Shown: positions 23,906-34,547 of the stretch, piece by piece
Layout: every line of letters begins with the position of its first letter
Position numbering within the stretch: the first letter of the stretch is position 1
Origin: Mycoplasmopsis columbina
GTDB taxonomy: Bacteria; Bacillota_I; Bacilli_A; Mycoplasmatales; Metamycoplasmataceae
NCBI RefSeq assembly: GCF_900660685.1
Contig: NZ_LR215041.1
Span: 496,001 to 560,000 of the forward strand
Direction: 5' to 3'
Length of the DNA stretch: 64,000 bases
The notes under the pieces: generated by a model
Seen by the model: only the letters and a program-made list of their open reading frames with translations
What the model was told of the DNA's origin: nothing
The model's database searches: none
Position numbers and translations under genes: made by a program

Positions 23906-24376
23906 ATGTCAAGAAAAAATAGTGCACCTATTAGAGAAGTTTTAGCTGACCCAATTTTTAACTCAGTTTTAGTTACCAAATTAATTAATACAATTATGTT
24001 AGATGGTAAAAAATCAATCGCTCAAGATATTCTTTACTCAGCATTTAACATTGTTAAAGAAAAAACACAAAAAGATCCAATGGAAGTTTTCTTATTAGCT
24101 ATTGAAAACATTACACCACAATTAGAGGTTAGAACTAGAAGAATTGGTGGAACAAACTACCAAGTTCCAACTGAAGTTTCAGCACGTCGTAAACAAACTT
24201 TATCATTAAGATGATTAGTTCAATACGCTCGTCTTAGAAATGAAAAAACTATGGATGTTCGTTTAGCTAACGAAATTATTGATGCATCAAACAAAACAGG
24301 TGGAGCTATCAAAAAACGTGAAGACACACACAAAATGGCTGAAGCTAATCGTGCCTTTGCTCACTTTAGATGATAG
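23906..24376 (+). CDS. rpsG: 30S ribosomal protein S7
   Basis: A 156-residue primary-binding protein that organises the 3' domain of 16S rRNA. Conserved blocks include LMLDGKKS-like region, [18 protein letters not shown] and [23 protein letters not shown]-Trp at 24212 and as the last residue extend the frame. It sits between rpsL and fusA, with RBS AAAGGAG. Confidence 0.98.
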
Positions 24377-24399
24377 TTTAATTAGGAATATAAGATACT

Positions 24400-26490
24400 A
24401 TGGCTAGAGAATATGAATTAAAAGATTACCGTAACATCGGTATTATGGCTCACATTGATGCAGGAAAAACAACAACCACAGAAAGAATTCTTTTACATAC
24501 AGGTAAAATTCACAAAATTGGTGAAACTCACGATGGAGCTTCACAAATGGACTGAATGGAACAAGAACAAGAACGTGGTATTACCATTACTTCAGCTGCA
24601 ACAACAGCTTACTGAAATGGGAAAAGAATTAACATTATCGATACACCAGGACACGTTGATTTCACCGTTGAGGTTGAACGTTCATTACGTGTTTTAGATG
24701 GTGCTGTTGCTGTTTTAGATGCCCAAAGTGGTGTTGAACCTCAAACTGAAACAGTTTGAAGACAAGCAACAAATTATAGAGTTCCAAGAATTGTTTATGT
24801 TAACAAAATGGATAAAGCTGGTGCTGACTTCTTCATGTCAGTTAAATCAGTTAGAGATAGATTAAATGCTAACGCTGTTGCTATTCAAGTACCTATTGGT
24901 GCTGAAAGTTTCTTCGAAGGTATTGTTGATCTTGTAGAAATGAAAGCTTACGTTTATGATGGTAAAGCTGAAGAAATTGCTAAAGAAGTTGAAATTCCAG
25001 CTGATTTAGTTGAATTAGTACAAACTAAGAGACAAGAATTAATTGAAGCAGTTGCTACATTTGACGATGAATTTATGATGAAAGTGCTTGAAGGATACAA
25101 TCCTGAAATTGATGAATTAAAAGCAATGATTAGAAAAGCAACTTTAACATCTGAATTCTTCCCTGTTGTTTGTGGAACCAGCTTTAAAAATAAAGCTGTT
25201 AAAAAAATGCTTGATGCTGTTGTCGACTACTTACCTTCTCCACTTGATGTTCCTGCAATTAAAGCAGAATTAAATGGACAAGAATTAGATATTCCTGCAA
25301 CAGATGACCATGAATTTGCTGCTTTAGCATTTAAAATTATGACTGACCCTTACGTTGGATCATTAACATTCTTCCGTGTTTATGCTGGTGTTCTTAAAAA
25401 AGGAAGCTACGTATATAACTCAACTAAAGACGTAAAAGAAAGAATTGGTCGTATTATTCAAATGCACGCAAATAGCCGTCAAGAAATTGATGAATGTTAT
25501 GCAGGAGATATTAATGCTGCTGTTGGTTTGAAATCAACAACAACTGGTGATACTTTAGTTAGTGAAAAATCTCCACACTACATTTTGGAAAAAATGGTGT
25601 TCCCAGAACCTGTTATTTCTCAAGCTCTTGAACCAGAATCAAAAGATGCTATGGAAAAATTAGCACTTGGATTACAAAAACTTGCGGCTGAAGATCCTAC
25701 ATTTAGAACTTACACAGATGAAGAAACTGGACAAACAATTATTGCCGGTATGGGTGAATTACACTTAGATATCATTGTTGATCGTTTAAGAAGAGAACAC
25801 AACGTTAAAGCTAAAGTTGGTGCTCCACAAGTTTCATACCGTGAAACAATTACCAAAATGGCTGAAGTTGAAGGTAAACACGTTAAACAATCTGGTGGTA
25901 AAGGTCAATATGGTCACGTTTGAATTAAATTCGAACCAAACCAAGATCAAGGTTTTGAATTTGTTGATAAAATCGTTGGTGGAAAAATTCCTAAAGAATA
26001 TATCAAATCAATTCAAAAAGGTCTTGAAGATAAAATGGCAGCAGGTATTTTAGCTGGTTATCCAATGATCGATATTAAAGCAACATTATTTGATGGATCA
26101 TACCACGATGTCGATTCATCAGAAATGGCTTATAAAATTGCTGCTTCTAAAGCTTTAACTAAAGCTAAAGATCAATTAGGTACTGTATTATTAGAACCTA
26201 TCATGGACGTTGCTGTTGTTATTCCAGAAGATTACTTTGGTGACATTATGGGTGATTTAACTCGTCGTCGTGGTCAAATCCAAGATAATGAAACTAGAAA
26301 TGATGGAGCTCACATTATTCGTGCATTAGTTCCTCTTAAAGAAATGTTTGGTTATGCAACTGATATCCGTAGTATGACAGCTGGTCGTGGAACTTACCAA
26401 ATGCAATTCCACCACTATGAAAAATGTCCAAAAAATATTGCTGATGAAATTATCAAACGTCGTAATATTCAAGTTAAAGACGAAGATTAA
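24400..26490 (+). CDS. fusA: Translation elongation factor G
   Basis: The ribosomal translocase GTPase, 696 residues. G1 is [10 protein letters not shown] near 15-24. G2 and G3 follow with [12 protein letters not shown] and IDTPGHVDF, and G4 is [12 protein letters not shown]. Domains II-V follow, including [14 protein letters not shown] and [11 protein letters not shown]. It is split by UGA-Trp codons (for example [10 protein letters not shown]), each at a known Trp site. The ATG at 24400 gives the standard N-terminus [14 protein letters not shown]. The upstream AGGA is weak and distant. It ends the str operon at a strong terminator. No tuf follows. Confidence 0.98.
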
Positions 26491-26501
26491 TAATAAAACA
26501 A

Positions 26502-26526
26502 AAAAAGCACTTTTGTGCTTTTTTTC
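26502..26526 (+). terminator. str operon terminator
   Basis: AAGCAC and GTGCTT form a stem (26505-26510 with 26515-26520) flanked by A and T runs. Confidence 0.85.
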
Positions 26527-26559
26527 ATATTTAACTTTTTTATAGATTTTTTAGTTAAA

Positions 26560-27687
26560 TTAATTATTAAAATTGTTAATTTCTAAAACAATTGCTTTTG
26601 CAACTTTCATTAAATTCTGCATTGGTTCAATTAACTTAGATTCAAAATTCGTTATATATTTTTTCGATTGTCTTGGAGCAATTTGATTATTTGTTACTTC
26701 GTTTTTTAATAAACTTAAAAAATTAGTTACATTCAATTTTGCCTCTGGATTATTTATTTCAATTATGTATATATCACTTGTAATATTATTATCTTTTATA
26801 TATTTGTCTAATGTGTCTATTACATAGTTTATTTGGGCAATTTTATTATTTTTATCAACCACCAATTCATCATTGTCAAAATAAGTAAAAATCATCGAAT
26901 TTCATTCTCTTCATAAATTAACTGCTGAGTGTGTATGGCCAAAACTACCGTCGCCTAAATTTATATATCCTAATTTACTATAATCAATATTTGTTTTAGT
27001 TGCATCAAAAATTTTGTTTTTAAATTCACTTTCAAAACGGCTTTCGTGACTTTTCAAGCGATCAAAAAAGATTTCTTGACTTTCTTTAGCTAATTTTTTT
27101 TGACTTTTAAATAAAGGTCAATCCTTGCCTAAATCATTTGAATTAAATTCATCTAAAAATCTAGATATATATCAAGAATTAAATGCCTTATAATCACTTA
27201 AAATTACGTCATAAATTTCAGTATTAATTCTTGAAAAATTATTCATTTGAATTGCTAAATTATCTGCATTATCGTTTTGACTTAAATCAAATTGATCAAG
27301 AAGAAATGAAAAATCATCTTTAAGACTTATAAACTGGCCATTTTTATAATAACCTAAATCTTTAAATTCATTACTTTTAATCAACAAGGAATTTACTAAA
27401 GAATTTTTAACAATTCGATCATTTCAAAAATTAGTAAGTGCCGTCGCTTTATTTAAATTAAATTTAAAATACTCTAAAGCACCATTAGAATTTTGAACAT
27501 TTAAAAAATCTTTTAATTCTTGATAGTAAAAAAGGTAAGAATTATAATATTTTCTTATTTGCGCCACAAATTGTGTTTCTAGTGTTTTGGAAAGATCATA
27601 AAAACTACTAGTACAGCTTGTTGAAATAATTGTTGTTGATAAAATTGCAGAAAATAAAAAGTGTTTTGAAAATTTTTTTAGTTTCAT
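26560..27687 (-). CDS. Lipoprotein, function unknown
   Basis: A 375-residue predicted surface lipoprotein. The basic N-terminus and hydrophobic stretch lead to STSC with Cys25 as the acylation site, a relaxed mycoplasma lipobox. The remainder is Asn/Lys/Phe-rich with several UGA-Trp codons (27424, 27172 and others), so the three code-11 fragments are one gene. I see no enzyme motif. GYINLGDGSFGHTHSAVN is a conspicuous Gly/His stretch. TAGAAT lies six bases before the ATG with no Shine-Dalgarno, which suggests a leaderless start. LspA (63547) would process it. Confidence 0.8.
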
Positions 27688-27693
27688 ATATCC

Positions 27694-27699
27694 ATTCTA
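27694..27699 (-). promoter_or_regulatory. -10 box next to the lipoprotein start
   Basis: TAGAAT on the minus strand (27699-27694) is followed by six bases and the ATG. It fits a leaderless message. Confidence 0.5.
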
Positions 27700-27739
27700 C
27701 GTTGTTTATATTTTACTTAATAAAAGTTAAAAAAGAAAA

Positions 27740-27758
27740 AAATAGACATTGTCTATTT
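27740..27758 (-). terminator. metK terminator
   Basis: AAATAGAC (27740-27747) pairs with GTCTATTT (27751-27758). On the minus strand it is followed by a U-rich tract. Confidence 0.75.
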
Positions 27759-27759
27759 C

Positions 27760-28896
27760 TTAATTATTGAAAAATTCTTTTAATTCTGCTACCTTATTTA
27801 ATCTTTCTCAAGGTAAATTAAGATCATCTCTTCCAAAATGACCAAAATAAGAAGTTGGTGCAAAAATTGGCTTTCTCAAATCTAAATCTTTAATAATAGC
27901 AGCGGGTCTTAAATCAAAAATTGAATAGATAGCATCGATAATTTTATCATCAATTTCTTTTGAAACTAATCCAAAGGTATTTACGGCAATTGAAGTTGGT
28001 TGGGCAATTCCAATTGCATATGAAATTTGAATTTCTATTTTATTAACTATTCCTGTAGCAACAATATTTTTGGCAATTCACCTTGCGGCATAAGCAGCAG
28101 AACGATCTACTTTTGTAGAATCTTTACCACTAAATGCTCCACCGCCGTGTCTTGCGGCACCGCCGTAAGTATCTACAATTATTTTTCTTCCTGTTAATCC
28201 TGTATCTCCAATTGGTCCACCTATGACAAATTTTCCTGTTGGATTAATATAAATTTTTTCAGGTAATTCAAAACCATATTTGTCTAAAACTACTTTAATT
28301 ATGTTGTTTTTAATGAAATCTTTAAATTCTTTTTCATCAAAATTAGCGTCATGCTGAATTGAAGTTAAAACAGTGTCAATTTTTATCGCATTAGAATTTG
28401 TATAATCAACAGTAACTTGACTTTTCATATCACTTTTTGCATATTTAAATTCACCGTTTTCACGTAATTTATCGGCTAATTTGACAATTTCGTGTGCAAG
28501 AGTAATTGCTAAAGGCATATATGTTGTAGTTTCATTAGTGGCATAACCAAACATAATTCCTTGATCACCTGCTCCTATTTCATTATCTAATAATACTCCT
28601 TGTTTAATATCAGGACTTTGAGTTTTAACATCCAATTGAATTTTCAAACCGTCTTTATATTGACCTGCTTTTTTCAAAACTTTAATGGCTACTGCTTCAT
28701 GATCAATAGTTGCTAATGAAGATACTTCTCCTCCAATAGTCAAAATATTTCCACTTGCCATTGTTTCAATGGCCACGTGCGAATTTGGATCCTGTTTTAA
28801 ATATTCATCAAGAATGGTATCTGAAATTTGATCACAAATTTTATCAGGGTGACCCTGACCAACTGATTCACTTGTAAAAAGTATTTTATGTTTCAT
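27760..28896 (-). CDS. metK: S-adenosylmethionine synthetase
   Basis: Makes SAM from methionine and ATP. The 378-residue product starts [21 protein letters not shown], with [12 protein letters not shown] and the phosphate-binding [19 protein letters not shown] near 270. A UGA-Trp at 28078 is read through to the normal C-terminus. The ATG at 28896 is preferred because AAGGAG lies 12 bases upstream. The longer frame from 28968 runs through structured leader RNA and is not coding. SAM made here would feed RsmI and other methylases. Confidence 0.97.
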
Positions 28897-28898
28897 AA

Positions 28899-28937
28899 TA
28901 AAAAAAATCTCCTTAAGTCCAAACATAACTTGAGGAG
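28899..28937 (-). promoter_or_regulatory. Expression platform of the metK leader
   Basis: CTCCTCAAGT (minus strand, 28937-28928) can pair with ACTTAAGGAG (28918-28909), leaving one mismatch. The second arm contains the metK Shine-Dalgarno AAGGAG and is followed by a U-run. The hairpin could therefore terminate transcription or mask the ribosome site. It overlaps the 3' side of P1, so the two folds compete, as in S-box switches. Confidence 0.6.
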
Positions 28938-29041
28938 TTAAATTTTCACATGTTAGATGATTATTCATCCCTTGTTATCCACCTTGCAATTTGTAGGTTG
29001 GCATGCATCAAAGCTACTAAGCTCCGCAACTCGTTATGTTT
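28921..29041 (-). ncRNA. Probable SAM-I (S-box) riboswitch aptamer upstream of metK
   Basis: Read on the minus strand from 29041, the leader opens with AAACATAAC, which pairs with GTTATGTTT at its end (28929-28921) to form P1. Inside come the S-box landmarks in order: a kink-turn-like GAGTTGCGGAGC, a P2 hairpin with TTTGATGC, the conserved GCCAACCT with AAGGT pairing to form P3, the J3/4-like GGATAACAAGG, and a P4 hairpin GATGA/TCATC. It lies immediately upstream of metK, the classical S-box regulon member. I judged this by eye. It was not scored with a covariance model. Confidence 0.72.
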
Positions 29042-29176
29042 GTATTAAAATAATAAAGTAAAAAAATTTTTTTGGTATAAAAAAGTGAAAAATTTTAGAA
29101 ATACTTTTCCATTAAATAATAGATATAATTAAAAGAATATTAAAAATAAAACTAAGAATTTTAGCAAGGAGACATA

Positions 29177-30226
29177 ATGGGTTTTTTCAATTATTTAAAA
29201 AATAAAATTTTTAAAAAGAAAGATGATGTTGCTTTAAAAGAAGAAGAATTAAAAAAACAAAGTGAACTTGAATTAATTGAATCTAAAAAACTTGAAAAAT
29301 ATAATGCAGGTTTAGCAAAAACATCTTCACTTGGTCAAAAAATTTTTAACTTGCAATCTAAACACAAAAATATCAATGAAGATTTTTTTGAAGAGTTAGA
29401 AGAAATTTTAATCATGAGTGATATTAATGCTTCATTAGTTTATGCAATTGTTACTCACATTAAAAATGAAGTAGTAAAAAGAAATTTAACTGATGTTAAA
29501 GAAATCGGTGAATTAGTTGCCGATCAAATGTTTGTTGTTTATACAAACAAAAGTATCGTTGACACAACTTTAAATTATCAAGATGGACGTTTAAATGTAT
29601 TCATCTTTATTGGAGTTAATGGTAGCGGGAAAACTACATCAATTGCTAAAATTGCCCATAAATACGTTAAAGAAGGAAAAAAAGTTTTAATTGCTGCAGC
29701 AGATACTTTTAGAGCTGGTGCTGTTAATCAATTAGAAATTTGAGCACAACGTGCAAATGCTGAAATTATCAAACCTGTTAAAGAAGGTGCAGATCCATCA
29801 TCTGTTGTTTATGCTGCTTTAGAAAAGGCTAAAAATGAAAATTATGATCTTTTATTAATTGATACAGCTGGTAGATTACAAAATAAAATTAATTTAATGA
29901 AAGAATTAGAAAAAATGTATCAAATTATTCAAAGATTTCAAGATGATGCACCACACGATTGTTTGTTAGTTTTAGACGCTACAACTGGTCAAAATGGAGT
30001 TTCACAAGCTAAAGCTTTTAGCGAAGTTGCGCATCCAACTGGAATTATTTTAACGAAAATGGATGGAACTTCAAAAGGTGGAATTGTTTTATCAATCAAA
30101 GATGAATTTGATCTAAATGTTAAGTATATTGGATTGGGAGAAGGACTTGAAGATTTAGAAGAATTCGATTTAGATAAATTTATTTATACAATGACAAAAG
30201 ATTTAATGGATGATCAAAATGACTAA
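29177..30226 (+). CDS. ftsY: Signal recognition particle receptor FtsY
   Basis: The SRP receptor GTPase that docks nascent membrane proteins at the translocon. A short charged N domain (about 130 residues) is followed by the G domain: G1 [16 protein letters not shown] near 143, [40 protein letters not shown] and the closing [13 protein letters not shown]. It is 349 residues with a Trp encoded by UGA at about 29741. It starts after AAGGAG. The last bases overlap the ylxM frame. Confidence 0.96.
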
Positions 30227-30455
30227 AGACATTAATGATATTGAAGTAGTTGAATACTATATTCAGTTATTTGAAAAATATCAAAATTTTTTAACACAAA
30301 CTCAAAAACAAGCTTTTCAACTTTATTTTCATGAAAACTTATCTTACCAAGAAATAGCAAATATTACTGCTACTACACGTTCAGCTGCTTATGATAGTGT
30401 TAAAAAAGCTTTAACTAATCTTGAAAAAATTGCTAAAAAATTTGAAAAAATATAA
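30219..30455 (+). CDS. ylxM: YlxM-like helix-turn-helix protein (UPF0122)
   Basis: A 78-residue DNA-binding-type protein next to the SRP pathway gene, as in Firmicutes where ylxM sits with ffh. It has the sigma-like HTH FLTQTQKQAFQLYFHENLSY followed by QEIANITATTRSAAYDSVKKA. The start overlaps ftsY; ATG 30219 is chosen, with ATG 30210 possible. Its cellular role is not firmly known. Confidence 0.85.
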   Translation: MTKDINDIEVVEYYIQLFEKYQNFLTQTQKQAFQLYFHENLSYQEIANITATTRSAAYDSVKKALTNLEKIAKKFEKI

Positions 30456-30487
30456 GATAAAAATAATAGAATTTTAAGCTTTTCATA

Positions 30488-30493
30488 TATAAT
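30488..30493 (+). promoter_or_regulatory. -10 box of rpmG
   Basis: TATAAT lies 35 bases before the rpmG ATG, with the RBS AGGAGGG between. Confidence 0.55.
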
Positions 30494-30528
30494 GGTAATT
30501 ACTTTAGAACTTAAAAATAGGAGGGTTT

Positions 30529-30681
30529 ATGTCAAGAGAAGGATTTACATTAGGTTGCACAGTATGTAAAAATGAAAATTACATCAGCAAAAAAAATAAA
30601 AAAAATAATCCAGAAAAATTAGAACTTGCTAAATACTGCAACACATGTAGAAAATCAACACCTCACAAAGAGAAAAAATAA
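30529..30681 (+). CDS. rpmG: 50S ribosomal protein L33, zinc-binding type
   Basis: A 50-residue L33. It carries two CxxC pairs, CTVC near residue 10 and CNTC near 38, so this is the zinc-containing (C+) form. The remaining pattern ([21 protein letters not shown]) is typical. An excellent RBS (AGGAGGG, 30518-30524) precedes the ATG. At 153 bases it is easily missed by ORF length filters. Confidence 0.95.
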   Translation: MSREGFTLGCTVCKNENYISKKNKKNNPEKLELAKYCNTCRKSTPHKEKK

Positions 30682-30728
30682 TTTTTCTCCCTTTCCTAAA
30701 GTTGCTACAAACAAGCAATTTTATTCAA

Positions 30729-30753
30729 AAAAACAAACTTATGTTTGTTTTTT
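30729..30753. terminator. Bidirectional terminator of rpmG and pstS
   Basis: AAAAACAAAC (30729-30738) pairs with GTTTGTTTTT (30743-30752), with a loop of four and U-runs on both sides. Confidence 0.8.
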
Positions 30754-31862
30754 TATTTATAGTCTGGTTCTAAGTTATTTGGATTTTTTAATAAAAAATC
30801 CCATTCTTCTTGATTATCTGCTTTTAGATTCAAAACATTCATTAAAATTTCTTGATTAGGAATTAATAAGCTGTTGTTTTTGTAAACGTTAAAAAGATTA
30901 TTCTCTTTTCTTGTATTTGGATTTAAGAAATCATAGATAAATTGAATATTTTTATTTAAGTTCTCTTTTAATGAAAAAGATAAATAAAAAAATCTTTTTC
31001 AACCATAATTTACTTCTTCTGGTTTAACTAATTGATTATCAATGTCTTGTTTAACCAAGACATAATTATCATTTTGTCAAAAATTTGTATTATTAATTAA
31101 AAATCCATAACTAAAAAGAGCAATTTTGCCTTTTGAGGTTTGAAAATTAATATAGTCCGGTAATGCTCTAGTATCAGATTCATCTAGTGTTTGCACAGGA
31201 AATGAGGGGTTACCTATTGTATTTGATAAAAATTTAGCAGCTTTATCATTGGCTTTTATATTTTTGTATGGATTATCTTTAACAAAAGTTTCTGCTTTTC
31301 CACTTGCACCATAACCACCGCTTCTATAAAAAGGGGTTATTTCATAATTATATTCTTTAGGTACCTGCTCGTTTTCTTTTAAAAAATCATTTAAAGTTAA
31401 TTGATATTCGCCACCAAAAGCATTCAAAATTTTTTCTCAATTATCTTTGCCAAAATAAAAATTTTTGTTTTTATCTTCTTCTCTCACTTTTAATAAAAAA
31501 GTCATTTTTTCTTCTGCAACTGGAATAGTTTTTATTTTTTGTTCTTTTCATTTTTTTTGATTTTCAATGCTTAAAGAAGAATTTTCACTAATAGGATTTT
31601 TTGATAGTGCAGCAAATGTAGCTTTTTTATGCAATAAATTATCAATTCCTGATGAAGATCCTAAAGATTCAATATCTAAAAGATATTTATTTTTATCATA
31701 AAGATAAGAAGAAATTCCATTTAAAAAAGATCACATACTTGTTGAGCCTTTAATTGAAATTACTTTATTGTTTGTTGAACATGAAATAACTGAAGACGAC
31801 AAAAAGAAAGTACTTAGTACAATACCATTAACTAAAATTCATTTTTTAAAATGATTTTTCAT
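30753..31862 (-). CDS. pstS: Phosphate-binding lipoprotein PstS
   Basis: A 369-residue extracellular phosphate-binding lipoprotein of the high-affinity PstSCAB importer. The N-terminal signal ends VISC with Cys28 as the lipid site. Binding-loop motifs include KGSTSMWSFLNGI, LGSSSGIDNLL and FYRSGGYGASG. Several UGA-Trp codons were read through. It lies divergently to pstCA. TATAAT ends six bases before its ATG and there is no Shine-Dalgarno, so the message is probably leaderless. Confidence 0.9.
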
Positions 31863-31863
31863 G

Positions 31864-31899
31864 TTCAAATTATAGATTAAAATTTTTTTGAAATTTGAA
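31864..31899. promoter_or_regulatory. Divergent pst promoter region with an inverted repeat
   Basis: TTCAAATT (31864-31871) and AATTTGAA (31892-31899) form an 8-bp perfect inverted repeat with 20 bases between. It covers the minus-strand -10 box TATAAT (31874-31869) of pstS and reaches its -35 area. This is the layout of an operator, but the binder is unknown. Confidence 0.4.
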
Positions 31900-31934
31900 A
31901 AATATTAATCCTTTTTTGTTATTATTTTGAAATA

Positions 31935-33761
31935 GTGAAAACAAATTTTAAAAATGGTAATCATGAAAAATTAAATAAAAATTTTTCTATTGTGATTCTA
32001 TTAATAGGATTGTTTTTAATATCGTCTTTTTTGGTTTTTATAGTTTACAAATCATTTTACAGTTTTAAATATTACAAAAGTGAAATTTTTACTTTTACTT
32101 CTAATTTAAATACAGCTTTTAGTGGCGGTATTTTTCTTCCGCTTTTAACTACATTCATTGTTGCTTTTTTCACACTAATTATTTCTTGTCCTATAGGTTT
32201 AAAAATTGCATTTTGATTAAATTTAAGAAATAAAAATCATAAAATCTATCAAAAAAGTAAATTCTTTTTAAAAGTATTTAATGGTTTACCATCTGTTATT
32301 TTTGGACTGTTTGCCTTAATGGTTATCTCAAAATGAGTGCAGTTTATATTTAGATTAAATTCAGGAACAAATATTTTAAATGCAATTCTCATGTTATCTA
32401 TTATGGCAATACCTACCATAACAAATAATATTATTCAAACCTTAGAAAAAGTGGAAATTGAATTAAAAAATTCGGCTAAATCATTAGGACTAAATACAAG
32501 TAAAATTGCCTATAAAATAGTCAAAAAAGAAATACGAAAAGAAATTTGAAGTGCTTATTTTTTAGCTTTTTCAAAAGTAATGGGTGAATCTGTTGCTTTA
32601 ATGTTTATTTTGAAGTCACAAAATTACTTAAATATCTATAATAAAGGTTTTTTGGGAATATTAAATTCTTCATTAAAAACAATTGGGGCCTTACTACCAG
32701 CAAACTTTTTTGCTGAAAATGGAGGCGATGCTTTAAGAAGTTTAATGTTTGCTTTAGGATTAATCCTTTTTATCTTTATTATTTTTCTTAATTTGCTATT
32801 AACAAGCTTAATTGGTAAAAAAAGAAAAATTAAAATTAGAAATTTAGAAACTTTGAATTTATTTTTTTTAAAAAACATTAAAAACAAGAAAATTATTAAT
32901 GACTTTTATAATATTAATAAAATTTTTTGAGAATTGTTTTCTGTTCTAATTTTTCTAATTGTTGGAATATGAATAATGGGAGATATAGTTCTAAATGGAT
33001 TAAAATCTTTTTTTAATGAAAACAATACTTTAGTTGGAAACAATGGTGATTCAACTTTAAGAGCATTGCTTAATACATTAATTATTGGATTTTTTGCATT
33101 GCTAATTGCCTTTCCGATTTCTTTCTTTTCTGTTGTTTATATTAGTGAATATGCAGTCAATAAAAAAATTAAAAATTCTTTCTCTTCTCTTATTGATGCT
33201 TTTACTTCTGTGCCATCTATAATTTTTGGATTATTTGGTTATTCTGTTTTTATTTCGACATTTGGTTTTACAGCCGGTGGTAGTCAATCACACTCATTGT
33301 TAGCAGGAATTTTAACAATTTCAATGTTTATTATTCCTTTTATGATAAAAAGTATTCAAATAAGTTTTGATAGTTTTGATCATAATTTAAAAATAGCTGC
33401 ACAAGCATTAGGACTATCAAAAGCCAAAATTATCTACAAATTAATATTTCCTAAAATTTGACCTAAATTAATTAATGTTTTAATTTTAATGCTCGCCAAG
33501 ATAACTTCAGAAAGTGCTCCTTTTTTACTAACTACCGGAATGACTAATTCACCTATTTTGAGTTTGACGACTTTTGGTCAAACTATAACAACAAGAATGG
33601 TAGTTCAACTAAATAGTGCGGCGTCAAATGCGATAAATATAATGTATGAATGTGCTTTGATTTCTTTAATTCTATTCACATCATTATTCTATGTTTCTGA
33701 TAAGATAATTCCAAAAATTTCTATGTTTAATTTTAAGAGGTTTATATGAGCGAAAAAATAA
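31935..33761 (+). CDS. pstCA: Phosphate ABC transporter permease, PstC-PstA fusion
   Basis: One frame of 608 residues, interrupted only by UGA-Trp codons, encodes two permeases end to end. The N-terminal half is PstC-like (EAA loop AKSLGLNTSKIAYKIV near 195). The C-terminal half is PstA-like (AQALGLSKAKIIYKL near 493). About twelve membrane segments are predictable. The GTG at 31935 has no good RBS; TATTAT ends nine bases upstream, suggesting a leaderless start. The stop overlaps the pstB start. The pair of halves would form the channel with two PstB subunits. Confidence 0.9.
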
Positions 33762-34546
33762 ACAATAAAATAATTTTTAAAGTTGAAAATTTAAATTTCT
33801 GATACAACAATAAAGCAAAACAAGCTTTATTTAACATAAATTTAGAAATTAAAGAAAACAAAACAGTAGCTTTAATTGGTCCTTCTGGATGTGGAAAAAG
33901 TACTTTCTTAAAATTATTGAATCGTATTCAAGATGAAAATAATGCAAATGTTTATGAGGGTAAAATCTGATATTGAAAAAATGAAAGTCAAGAATTTGTG
34001 GACTTAAAAGATAGAAAAAAAATAAATAATATAGAACTACGACAACAAGTTGGTATGGTTTTTCAACAACCTACTGTTTTTCCTGTTTCAATTTATGAAA
34101 ATATAGCAATTGGACTTAAAAACATTGGAATTTTTGATCCAAAAATTTTAGATCAAAAAGTTGAAGATGCACTTAAAAAAGCTGCTTTATATGACGAAGT
34201 AAAAGATAAACTTAAATCATCAGCAGCAGATCTTTCTGGCGGACAAAAACAAAGATTATGTATTGCTAGAACTATCGCTTTAGAACCAAAAGTAATTTTA
34301 ATGGATGAACCAACATCGGCTTTAGATCCTATAGCTACGCAAAAAATTGAAAATTTAATTTTAAGTTTAAAAAATGATTACACAATTATTATTGTTACAC
34401 ATTCAATGTCACAAGCACAAAGAGTAACTGATGAAACAATTTTCTTTCTAAGCGGCGAAGTTATTGAACACTCAAGTACTAGACAAATTTTTACAAGTCC
34501 TCTAAATTCTAAAACTCGTGACTATATTATGGGAAAGATAGGTTAG
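33746..34546 (+). CDS. pstB: Phosphate ABC transporter ATPase PstB
   Basis: The 266-residue ATPase of the phosphate importer. Walker A is [11 protein letters not shown] near 46-56. The Q-loop is [11 protein letters not shown], the signature [10 protein letters not shown], Walker [14 protein letters not shown], and the H-loop VTHSM. UGA-Trp codons occur in LNFWYNN and IWYWKN. Its ATG overlaps the pstCA end by 16 bases, preceded by AAGAGG. It lies between the permease and phoU. Confidence 0.97.
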
Positions 34547-34547
34547 T

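Noticed and set aside
28897-28968. 24-residue N-terminal extension of MetK from an ATG-like codon at 28968
   Set aside because: It runs through the structured leader and lacks an RBS. ATG 28896 has AAGGAG upstream and gives the normal MetK start.
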